Source: a virus
Length of the DNA stretch: 64,000 bases
IMG/VR virus record: IMGVR_UViG_3300007609_000005
Coordinates: 1-64,000 of that record
Strand: one strand, 5' to 3'
In this document: piece after piece, positions 24,070-31,595 of the stretch
Layout: each line of letters starts with the position of its first letter
Position numbering within the stretch: position 1 is the first letter of the stretch
Notes under the pieces: model-generated
Database searches by the model: none
What the model was told of the DNA's origin: nothing
The model's input: only the letters and a program-made list of their open reading frames with translations
Program-made: the position numbers and the translations under genes

Positions 24070-24603
24070 ATGAGAAACCTTATATTACATTATATATCAA
24101 GTCTAATCTTTCTTTTCGGTAACCTATTTTGGATAATACCCAAATTGAATCCAGATGACATAATTACGTGGATATTAGCCGTTATAGTGTGGGTTCTTAC
24201 AACTCTTGTCACATCATTCTTAATGTTTTGCATAATATCATTTATCATTAGTGAAGAGTCCCTGCCGATAATATTCTCACCATTCATATATCTTTCTTTA
24301 AGATTTCCCAAAGTTAAACCACTCAATGGCAACACATTAAAAAATGTATATCTCTTCTACAGTGATAGAGAGTTGTGGGTATTTGAATTGAATCTATTCT
24401 ATATAATAGACATAAAATCACCCATTGAATATAATAAAGAGAGTAATATCCAAGAATTACTCAATGAAGAGTTAGAGGATTATATAAATAAACGTTTGGA
24501 TAAAATAGATCAAATGAAAAACGTTTCTGAATGGGATGGGTTTTTACTTGATAAGGACAGGCGTAACAACACAATTAAATCGATCATTGATAAAAAGAAG
24601 TGA
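24070..24603 (+). CDS. Membrane protein, 177 aa
   Basis: The start is set by the promoter; an in-frame ATG 54 nt upstream lies before the -7 element. About three membrane segments fill the first 80 residues, followed by a soluble helical C-terminus ending DRRNNTIKSIIDKKK, a loose copy of the shared tail. Function is unknown. Confidence 0.6.
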   Translation: MRNLILHYISSLIFLFGNLFWIIPKLNPDDIITWILAVIVWVLTTLVTSFLMFCIISFIISEESLPIIFSPFIYLSLRFPKVKPLNGNTLKNVYLFYSDRELWVFELNLFYIIDIKSPIEYNKESNIQELLNEELEDYINKRLDKIDQMKNVSEWDGFLLDKDRRNNTIKSIIDKKK

Positions 24604-24607
24604 CCAA

Positions 24608-25309
24608 TTATAACAACATCTCCTTTATAAATGCCCTTATCTTCATATAAATGGATTGATTCTTTGGGAATTTCATAGCCCTCATGGACATTATTGACTG
24701 CAAGTGTTTTAAATAAACACCACTTTCTGTTTTATTTATACCACTCACCAATTCCATCATATACTTTATACAAGCATCATCCCCCTTCTCTTCATATACA
24801 CCAACTATATCATCACAATCAATACTTGCCTTATCAAATATATCAATAGATGTCAATGATTCCTTCTGTGCCTCTGATTCTAACTCCTCAGGCGTTAATA
24901 TGGCTCTATTATAACCTTCCATCCTCAATCGATATCTTACTTTAACTCTATCAGAGATCTTACAAGGAGTACCCTCTTCGTTTATCTTAACAAACACAAC
25001 CTTTGTATCACAAACACAAAATTGATCACCATTCTCTACATTATGCTTCCTTGCTTCCAAATGTATAGTTATTGAAGTTTCTCCGAATTTAACAACTTCC
25101 CCATAAATCTTTATCAAATTACCAACCTTTACTGGCATATTGAATATTACCTCTTCGAATTTTACAGTCACTAACCTTGGGGAGTCTGTTAATTGGGCAG
25201 CATATGCTGCTCCTGCAAGGTCTAACCAACTTAACATAACTCCACCGAACAAATTATTACTGACACCCATATCAGATGCTAGTGCCGTTTTAGTTGTTAT
25301 TAATTCCAT
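24608..25309 (-). CDS. Hotdog-fold acyl-CoA thioesterase-like protein, 233 aa
   Basis: The first 120 residues match the YciA/acyl-CoA hydrolase pattern. NNLFGGVMLSWLDLAGAAYA (about residues 18-37) is the helix bearing the catalytic Asp, followed by FGETSITIHLEARK. The remaining 100 residues are a helical extension not typical of the family. It would hydrolyse acyl-CoA or a related thioester. Its benefit to a phage is unclear; lipid remodelling at lysis is one possibility. Confidence 0.75.
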   Translation of the reverse strand: MELITTKTALASDMGVSNNLFGGVMLSWLDLAGAAYAAQLTDSPRLVTVKFEEVIFNMPVKVGNLIKIYGEVVKFGETSITIHLEARKHNVENGDQFCVCDTKVVFVKINEEGTPCKISDRVKVRYRLRMEGYNRAILTPEELESEAQKESLTSIDIFDKASIDCDDIVGVYEEKGDDACIKYMMELVSGINKTESGVYLKHLQSIMSMRAMKFPKNQSIYMKIRAFIKEMLL

Positions 25310-25319
25310 TTCTCTATTT

Positions 25320-26078
25320 TCATTTTTTATATGTTATTGACCAATTCTTTGGTAAATGGCCACAACTATTGTTTTCTAAGAAGTGTTTTCGCCACATCTC
25401 AACGAACTCTTGATAGTCATCTATATTCTCACAAACAATCTCACCATGGTTCTTAATATTCTTTGTAATTAGTTGATTACTCAGATAAACCAACCTTCTA
25501 TTTGTGATACGTTCCCAACCAAAATTTTCCCTTAAAATATTTTTCATTTCTTCAATACGTTCTTTCGGTACTTTTTCTTGATATAAGAGACAATGTGCAA
25601 TTCTCTTCATTTTAGAAGCAGTCTTATCAAAATCTGTTATTCCGGAAATAGGTGCATCATACATATCACCCAATTCCTTCTTAACTATATCTGCCTTCCT
25701 CTCATATGATTCATGACATTCAGGACACATTACAAGCACATCGTGGAAATTATGACTCTTCAACTCAATAGGGAAATATTTACGATAACAATAAGGTATG
25801 ACATGATGCCGAGTCAAGAACTCATCCGACCCACAATTAACACACTTGTTCTCCATCTTAACAAGTCCCCATTCACTATTATGATATCCCTTCCCCTTTG
25901 GTTCAAAATTCAGTCTTATAACCATTGGGTCATCTGAAATAATATCAGCCAATCCCTTCTTCAAATACCAATTGGTCTTTCTTTCACCACAACGGAACAT
26001 AAGAGTCCCATCAGGAGATTGAACTTGACAATTTCCATATACCTTCCGGTCTTTATCAACTGTCTTTCTAAGACCCAT
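25320..26078 (-). CDS. HNH-type nuclease-like protein, 252 aa
   Basis: The central region CVNCGSDEFLTRHHVIPYC (about residues 79-97) and VLVMCPECHESYE form the paired CxxC plus HH arrangement of zinc-bound HNH nucleases. The flanking parts are unassigned. It starts directly after the nusG stop (shared base), so it is in the nusG operon. It could be a homing nuclease or a DNA-processing enzyme. Confidence 0.65.
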   Translation of the reverse strand: MGLRKTVDKDRKVYGNCQVQSPDGTLMFRCGERKTNWYLKKGLADIISDDPMVIRLNFEPKGKGYHNSEWGLVKMENKCVNCGSDEFLTRHHVIPYCYRKYFPIELKSHNFHDVLVMCPECHESYERKADIVKKELGDMYDAPISGITDFDKTASKMKRIAHCLLYQEKVPKERIEEMKNILRENFGWERITNRRLVYLSNQLITKNIKNHGEIVCENIDDYQEFVEMWRKHFLENNSCGHLPKNWSITYKK

Positions 26079-26620
26079 TAGATTTTCTCTACCTGTCCAA
26101 AGGTAAGTTCCATATCGGTAACTCTATTGAAAATAGATACTTGCATCTTCAATTTCTGACGATCATTATCAACATCAGTAATAGTTCCCTTGAAAGTTGC
26201 AAATGGACCATCAGTTACTTTAACCTCTTCACCTACAGCATAAAGATTACTAACATCAAGTTCTTGTTCTTCTTTATGATCACTGAACAGTTTATCAACT
26301 TCTCTTTGTCGCATAGGCGTTATTGAACCATCTCTTCCCTTTACAAAACCACCCGCACCATTTATATTTCTCAATATCTGATTTACCTCACCGGTTGCAG
26401 ATGTTTCTATGAAAATGTATCCAGGCATCATAACCTTCTCTTTGATAATTTTCTTACCATCTTTTATGGATAATGATTTTTCAATCGGAATTATAGAATC
26501 ACCTAATATATTACTCATTCCATCGGATTCTAATTCACTCTTAAGCCTTTCCATAACTTTCTTTTCTCTATTTGCCTGTGTTTTTACCACATACCACTTC
26601 ATATTCTTATTTTTTTCCAT
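26078..26620 (-). CDS. nusG: NusG transcription elongation factor
   Basis: A 180-residue protein with both NusG domains. The NGN domain starts [15 protein letters not shown] and contains [11 protein letters not shown]. The KOW domain contains [17 protein letters not shown] and ends LTFGQVEKI. NusG binds the RNA polymerase clamp and links it to Rho or to ribosomes through KOW. It is full length and, unlike many phage proteins, close to bacterial housekeeping NusG. Together with the phage Rho it implies control of host or phage transcription elongation and termination. Confidence 0.93.
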   Translation of the reverse strand: MEKNKNMKWYVVKTQANREKKVMERLKSELESDGMSNILGDSIIPIEKSLSIKDGKKIIKEKVMMPGYIFIETSATGEVNQILRNINGAGGFVKGRDGSITPMRQREVDKLFSDHKEEQELDVSNLYAVGEEVKVTDGPFATFKGTITDVDNDRQKLKMQVSIFNRVTDMELTFGQVEKI

Positions 26621-26657
26621 TTATTTAATTGTTTATTTATTTAGTTATTATATCTTG

Positions 26658-27011
26658 TTATCTTATTTGTTGTAGTAATGTTTCTAATTTATAATCTCTT
26701 GACCGCTTAATGAATGGCTGTGCCCTTGAACCAAAATATTCATCTTTCTCAACAAAATCATATATTTTAGATGACCTCAACACAGTACATAATTCATCTT
26801 TACCTTCTACATACATTCTAAATATACTTTCTCCAACATCAACATTACAAGCCTTTAAATCTTGAACCATTTCTATTGAAATGTTAGCTGACTTTAAAAA
26901 ACAACCGGTCTTCTCATCAAAAAGTACTAAGAAACAAATAAAATTTTCTGGTACGGTATACATACCAACACACGAAAGACCATTTATTATTTCTGTTGGG
27001 TACTTATACAT
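26658..27011 (-). CDS. Hypothetical protein, 117 aa
   Basis: A soluble protein with a strand-rich first half (ENFICFLVLFDEKTG). It ends SRDYKLETLLQQIR, matching the shared C-terminal tail. It overlaps the upstream gene and is probably in one operon with it and nusG. Confidence 0.55.
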   Translation of the reverse strand: MYKYPTEIINGLSCVGMYTVPENFICFLVLFDEKTGCFLKSANISIEMVQDLKACNVDVGESIFRMYVEGKDELCTVLRSSKIYDFVEKDEYFGSRAQPFIKRSRDYKLETLLQQIR

Positions 27012-27205
27012 CTTTCAATTTCTTCATTTATTTTAATACCATAATCATTCAGTTCGTCCAAATTATTACACGAACACACCATTAATTCATTACGAATTGA
27101 AACCAATTCAGTACTCTTGAATTTACCCAACCATTCAGTTATACTATCAACCAAATAATTCCTATATTCATATCTAAATACTAGGTGTGTGATTTCTTCA
27201 GCCAT
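26987..27205 (-). CDS. Hypothetical protein, 72 aa
   Basis: A small helical protein overlapping both neighbours by about 25 nt in other frames. Such overlaps suggest coupled translation. No motif is recognised. Confidence 0.5.
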   Translation of the reverse strand: MAEEITHLVFRYEYRNYLVDSITEWLGKFKSTELVSIRNELMVCSCNNLDELNDYGIKINEEIERCISTQQK

Positions 27206-27570
27206 TTCAATTCTTCTTTAACCATATTCGGATATTTTTTGAATAATATGTCCAAGTCTTCCATCTTATCCAATTGTAAATTTGTCATTAGAATCATTCT
27301 ATCATCCTTATGAATAATATCTTTGGGTTTACTTGACTTGGACCAAAAATCTTCTGGATATGACTTATCCGCCATAAAATAATACCATATATTCAACATA
27401 CTCACGGGATCTTGACCCTTCAGATTCAATAGGGCAGAATGATATGGAAACATCTTCGACAAAAACCTATTCATTATAAAGGCGTTCTTCTCCTTTTCCT
27501 CATCCGTAATCGTATGCCAATCACCTCTGTTTTTAAACATCGCATTAGAAACTTCCAACAAACTACTCAT
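27181..27570 (-). CDS. Hypothetical protein, 129 aa
   Basis: A helical protein with several tryptophans (DFWSKSSKPKD) and no recognised domain. It overlaps its neighbours by 8-25 nt in a compact operon led by RNase H. Confidence 0.55.
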   Translation of the reverse strand: MSSLLEVSNAMFKNRGDWHTITDEEKEKNAFIMNRFLSKMFPYHSALLNLKGQDPVSMLNIWYYFMADKSYPEDFWSKSSKPKDIIHKDDRMILMTNLQLDKMEDLDILFKKYPNMVKEELKWLKKSHT

Positions 27571-27928
27571 CCTTTAAAATTTTTCTAAGTGTCACATTAC
27601 GTACAATACTTGGATCATAATAATTCAAGTATTCTATTGGGAATATATCCAAAAGTTGTTCATATGTTATAAATGAATCCCAGTTAGTATTTTTGGTGTG
27701 TTCTAATAATTCACCATCCCAATCAATACCATCCTTCTTGATCTCATCAAACTTTTCATTTAGTTCCAATAATATTTCCTTTGAGGAATCATCTTCCCAA
27801 TTGATATAATCAGAACAAATTCTCATCAGTTCCACATTACTCATATCATAAGAACTTTCAAGTATGGAAGACCAATCCCATTGCCAATCAACATATTTTT
27901 TATTGTCATAATTCCCCACAAATCTCAT
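27563..27928 (-). CDS. Hypothetical protein, 121 aa
   Basis: The start MRFVGNYDNKKYVDWQWDW was preferred to one 144 nt upstream, which would overlap the RNase H gene extensively. This choice leaves a 23-nt overlap. The acidic body is unassigned. It ends IVRNVTLRKILKDE, a clear copy of the shared C-terminal tail. Confidence 0.55.
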   Translation of the reverse strand: MRFVGNYDNKKYVDWQWDWSSILESSYDMSNVELMRICSDYINWEDDSSKEILLELNEKFDEIKKDGIDWDGELLEHTKNTNWDSFITYEQLLDIFPIEYLNYYDPSIVRNVTLRKILKDE

Positions 27929-28889
27929 TCCATTTTTCTTCAAGAGATTTCTTGATATCAGTTGGGAAAAATTCAGTTTCCAATTGTACCATTTTCCTAT
28001 TCTCTTGTACCCTATTTGAAATTGACTCAATTTTATCCTTTCCCAATTTCTTCTTTTCACAGATGAGATCACCTATATTCTCTGCTAGGTCAGGATCATC
28101 AATATCCAAAGGTCCGAATTCCTTTATATAATTATTTAAAATGGTCTTTGCACCTTTAACCCCAATTCCTCTCAATTTACCGGTTGTTGTTCTACCCAAA
28201 TAAACAGACTTTATATTATCTGATGCATCACCGGAAATTATCTTAGATATTAAGGATTCTGTCCAATCTATCTCAGTGGTCTTATGACTTGTGGTCAATG
28301 TCTCACATAAGTTCAGAAATTCAGAATTATCATTCATATTGAAGATATCATCATTAGGTTTATCCCCTATCTTATTTAAGAACATCTTGTAATTCATTGG
28401 CATGAACACACTCTTGTTGTTATACATTTCATTGGAAATGAAATTTATCCATTCGTCTTCAAGATCCATCCTTACCAACTGTTTTATATCGTGGTCATTC
28501 GTTACTATAAGGTTGGATTCCCCAACACTATTTGTTTTTTCACATATAAGTGCAATCCAATCATCACCCTCAATACGTGGATATTCAAGTACTTTTATAA
28601 AACTTCTTCTTTCCTTAAATTCATTATATGTGTTATAAACAAAGTCCCAATCAATATCATTGTCCTTTTTTCTATTCGATTTGTATTTTTTACTCAATTC
28701 CTTTCTCCAAGAACGTTCCTTGGAATCACTCACCAAATAAATTGTGTGGAATGGGTATAATTTACGATAGTTGCTCAGTGTATTTTCCAATGCCTGGTCA
28801 AGTGCCCCATATAAAAGGTTATTTTTGTGTAATGTGAAAACTAATTTTGATAAAATATAATTTCCATCCAATATAAGATTAAGTAACAT
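27906..28889 (-). CDS. rnh: T4 RNase H-like 5'-3' exonuclease / flap nuclease
   Basis: A 327-residue protein (T4 RNase H is 305). It has the FEN-family acidic residues: LILDGNY at the N-terminus, RIEGDDW (about residues 105-111) and IVTNDHDIKQL (about 127-137). The helix-3-turn-helix region contains ISGDASDN and LRGIGVKGAKTIL. It removes RNA primers and short DNA from lagging-strand 5' ends during phage replication. An AT-rich inverted repeat lies directly upstream of its ATG. Confidence 0.88.
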   Translation of the reverse strand: MLLNLILDGNYILSKLVFTLHKNNLLYGALDQALENTLSNYRKLYPFHTIYLVSDSKERSWRKELSKKYKSNRKKDNDIDWDFVYNTYNEFKERRSFIKVLEYPRIEGDDWIALICEKTNSVGESNLIVTNDHDIKQLVRMDLEDEWINFISNEMYNNKSVFMPMNYKMFLNKIGDKPNDDIFNMNDNSEFLNLCETLTTSHKTTEIDWTESLISKIISGDASDNIKSVYLGRTTTGKLRGIGVKGAKTILNNYIKEFGPLDIDDPDLAENIGDLICEKKKLGKDKIESISNRVQENRKMVQLETEFFPTDIKKSLEEKWNEICGEL

Positions 28890-28920
28890 AATATGTTATG
28901 TTTTATTATTATAACATATT
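28885..28920. repeat. Overlapping inverted repeats at the RNase H start
   Basis: AATATGTTAT (28890-28899) is repeated inverted as ATAACATATT (28911-28920), a perfect 10-bp pair with an 11-nt spacer. TAACATA/TATGTTA (28885-28899) forms a second overlapping palindrome. The repeats abut the RNase H ATG, so they could be an operator or an mRNA hairpin sequestering the start. Confidence 0.5.
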
Positions 28921-28925
28921 GTAAA

Positions 28926-29840
28926 TCATTTGTTTAGAAGATGACCAATCTTTTTTACACGTTCTAATTTTGTTTCATCCATACAACACATATACTCAAC
29001 CAAGAAATCATAATCACTTATACTGGACCGAACATAATCCAACCATTTCTCAGATACATTCAAAACATCAATAGTATATGTATGTCTATTGAATATATAA
29101 TTATCAGACAGATATAAAGTATTGAAAAATGATTCCCTTCTAGGAGTTGAAAAAATAAAAACCTTTTCAGAAAAATTAGCAGGTACAAATGGTCCTCTTG
29201 GTATATGCATATCAAATAACCTTTTGAAATTATCATTGAATGCCACTTTGTCAAAAATAAGTACATCATGCCCACCTTTTCTACCAACATCAACACCGAA
29301 ACGAACACTGCACCCATTATCAAATATGATATGATCCTTCCCTAAATGTGAAACAACCGGTTGTAAAAAATATGGCAATGAACTTAACATATCCACTAAT
29401 ATTCTAAGTTGTTCTTCACAATCAGATTTATCCGGTAAAACAACCGTAACATTTCCACCTTTACTAATTGCCATCCACATACAAAACACACGTATCATCG
29501 TAGATATTCCAATCTGTCGAGAAACCCTGAAAATATCAAATCCTTTTGATTCATTCATCACAGTTAAAATGTTTTTCTGATAATCCCTAATACCTATCTG
29601 CATTTTATTAACAAAAATTCCTCTGTGTAAAAAATATTCAAAATCAGTCTTCATTCGAAGAGATTCATTTATCTCTCTTTCCGTATATTCAAAATCATTA
29701 ACTATCCTTAATTTGGTATCTTTATAATAAGGTCTTCCTTTTGGGTAACCATGATCACCCAGTATCTCGGAAATCATAATTGCACGTTTCTCCTTAATAT
29801 CACCATTCCATAGATCAATGAATTTAGATGTCCATTTCAT
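28926..29840 (-). CDS. Degenerate terminase large-subunit ATPase paralog, 304 aa
   Basis: The protein follows the T4 gp17 ATPase domain. IRDYQKNILTVM (about 84-95) resembles the gp17 segment before Walker A. SRQIGIST (107-114) sits where gp17 has SRQLGKTT. LPYFLQPVV, IIFDNGCSV and FSTPRRE follow in gp17 order. The Walker A lysine is replaced by Ile, and the Walker B LIFDKVAF has Lys in place of the catalytic Glu. The nuclease domain is absent. It should not hydrolyse ATP, so a structural or regulatory role in packaging is inferred. It ends VKKIGHLLNK, near the shared tail. Confidence 0.7.
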   Translation of the reverse strand: MKWTSKFIDLWNGDIKEKRAIMISEILGDHGYPKGRPYYKDTKLRIVNDFEYTEREINESLRMKTDFEYFLHRGIFVNKMQIGIRDYQKNILTVMNESKGFDIFRVSRQIGISTMIRVFCMWMAISKGGNVTVVLPDKSDCEEQLRILVDMLSSLPYFLQPVVSHLGKDHIIFDNGCSVRFGVDVGRKGGHDVLIFDKVAFNDNFKRLFDMHIPRGPFVPANFSEKVFIFSTPRRESFFNTLYLSDNYIFNRHTYTIDVLNVSEKWLDYVRSSISDYDFLVEYMCCMDETKLERVKKIGHLLNK

Positions 29841-30379
29841 GTCAATAATTGTGTTAATTTTATATCTCTTCTAAGAGAATTAAAAGCATCTCTTACCCTC
29901 TCTGGTGATTCATAATAAAATGATTTTGGTGTAACCCAATTATAACTTTTCTTATTAATTCTCACTAACAATTCTTCATACTCTTCATCAAATATCACCA
30001 TTGAATCCGTTTGGTTAATATATTTAACCAATAATTCAACAAAACTCAATTCATTACATTCGAAAAAATTAAAGAATGGCTCATAAATCCAATTATGTAA
30101 CATATTACGTATATTCTCTCGTATTATAATATCTTCACGATTACGTCTGTATTTTGGGTCAAAAAGTACAGGTGATATCAACATAATATCCAAATTCTGT
30201 TTGTTGAAATATTTTAATGTTCTCTTAATTTGGTTAACTGTTCTACGATCAAAAGATATATGTACCTGATCAGTGGAAAATTTAAACAAAGGCAATTCCA
30301 CCATACTTGTTTTAACATACACTATATCACCCTTTATAGTATATTGTTGTCCCCTTTCGTACCTCTCGATGCATATCAT
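29837..30379 (-). CDS. Hypothetical protein, 180 aa
   Basis: A basic protein of mixed strands and helices, with its stop overlapping the start of the terminase paralog (coupled). It ends NSLRRDIKLTQLLT, a clear copy of the shared C-terminal tail. Its pairing with the terminase-like protein may mean they act together. Confidence 0.55.
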   Translation of the reverse strand: MICIERYERGQQYTIKGDIVYVKTSMVELPLFKFSTDQVHISFDRRTVNQIKRTLKYFNKQNLDIMLISPVLFDPKYRRNREDIIIRENIRNMLHNWIYEPFFNFFECNELSFVELLVKYINQTDSMVIFDEEYEELLVRINKKSYNWVTPKSFYYESPERVRDAFNSLRRDIKLTQLLT

Positions 30380-30698
30380 ATATTTCGTCCTCTATAAATT
30401 TATCTACAAGCTTTTTATCACCTTCTCTTGTTTTAGTTGACAAACCATTCGAAGAAGGCTTCTTGGTTCTATATTTTCCAAATGAATTTGGACTGTATTT
30501 AGAAGCATAGATATTTCTATAACTCATAAATATATCCTTATCTCCTATCAAATATATCCATCTCGAAGTCCCAGCAGGAAATCCATTCACATCCAAGGTT
30601 GGCCAAAACCACCGAGACCTACTGATCCTCGCAATTTTATACTTACGTCTTTTATACTTTTCCTTTTGAAATCTACGCCATTCTCTCCCACGTTCCAT
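30327..30698 (-). CDS. Hypothetical basic protein, 123 aa
   Basis: Strongly basic at the N-terminus (EWRRFQKEKYKRRKYK) with a tryptophan-rich segment SRWFWPTLD. It may bind nucleic acid, but no domain is recognised. It overlaps the next gene by 53 nt. Confidence 0.55.
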   Translation of the reverse strand: MERGREWRRFQKEKYKRRKYKIARISRSRWFWPTLDVNGFPAGTSRWIYLIGDKDIFMSYRNIYASKYSPNSFGKYRTKKPSSNGLSTKTREGDKKLVDKFIEDEIYDMHREVRKGTTIYYKG

Positions 30699-30708
30699 AA
30701 AAATCTAT

Positions 30709-31161
30709 TTAAATAATACTACTTAATTTGTGATCCCTTATTAATTTAAACCTATCCAATTCACAATCCTTATCAATTAATTCAGTACTTAATATTCGAA
30801 ATGAGGTGTTGAAATAAACCAAGTCTTTACCATCACCGTAAAAATCCATATCAAAAGAATTGAATTCAACACTCATCACTTCTTTATGCAATACTTCACC
30901 ATCCTCATTATATACAGTAAATACACCAATAACAACTTCCTTAAAAATATCCATAATTGAACATTTATCTAAATAACGATCGGTAACAGAATACCTTAAT
31001 GATATAAAATCACCATCTTTATTCGATGATAACCGAACCCGATCAGGAAACAATAACCGAATCATTTCATCATCTTTCAAACTAATGGCTGTGAAATCAT
31101 ACGCATTCTCCTTTATAGGATGCACTATATTAAAATGTTTACCAAAATGTGGCAATGGCAT
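30709..31161 (-). CDS. Hypothetical protein, 150 aa
   Basis: Strand-rich with a central VIGVFTVYNEDGEVL hairpin. It shares with the next gene upstream the layout of a beta domain followed by a short basic tail (FKLIRDHKLSSII). It may be a small structural protein. The start and neighbouring stop share a base. Confidence 0.55.
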   Translation of the reverse strand: MPLPHFGKHFNIVHPIKENAYDFTAISLKDDEMIRLLFPDRVRLSSNKDGDFISLRYSVTDRYLDKCSIMDIFKEVVIGVFTVYNEDGEVLHKEVMSVEFNSFDMDFYGDGKDLVYFNTSFRILSTELIDKDCELDRFKLIRDHKLSSII

Positions 31162-31595
31162 TATTCAAGTATTTCTTTTAATTTTCTATCTCTCCTTAAT
31201 TTAAATCCAAATTGTTCAATTTCACTCTGACTGACCAATGATGTTCGAGATTCACATCCCAATATTCTTAACTTCAAATCTAATTTTGGAGGAGTTCCAA
31301 AATTATTAGCAGCCAACCACCTATCTATACTTAAAGAAATCAAATTTACCCTATATATATCTGCTGTTCCGGCAGTTTCACTGGTTGAATCAAGTGATAT
31401 ATTTTCGTTGTTAATAACAACGAACATTCCATCACGGTCATTTCCTCCTCGGAAATTATCTGATACACCATTTATACTCAGAATATCTTCATCTATAACA
31501 TAAGAGGCATATAAAATTTGATAAGTCACATCACAATTAACCACATGAATTTCTTGGGCGGAATACGAACTATTACCAAAATTCATTGAAATCAT
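31161..31595 (-). CDS. Hypothetical beta-rich protein, 144 aa
   Basis: Mostly strands (VVNCDVTYQILYASYVID), with the C-terminal tail FKLRRDRKLKEILE. It lies between the topoisomerase large subunit and the preceding hypothetical gene, with 1-4 nt overlaps. Function is unknown. Confidence 0.55.
   Translation of the reverse strand: MISMNFGNSSYSAQEIHVVNCDVTYQILYASYVIDEDILSINGVSDNFRGGNDRDGMFVVINNENISLDSTSETAGTADIYRVNLISLSIDRWLAANNFGTPPKLDLKLRILGCESRTSLVSQSEIEQFGFKLRRDRKLKEILE

Noticed and set aside
28926-29840. Functional terminase large subunit
   Set aside because: Both the Walker A lysine and the Walker B glutamate are replaced, and the nuclease domain is missing.
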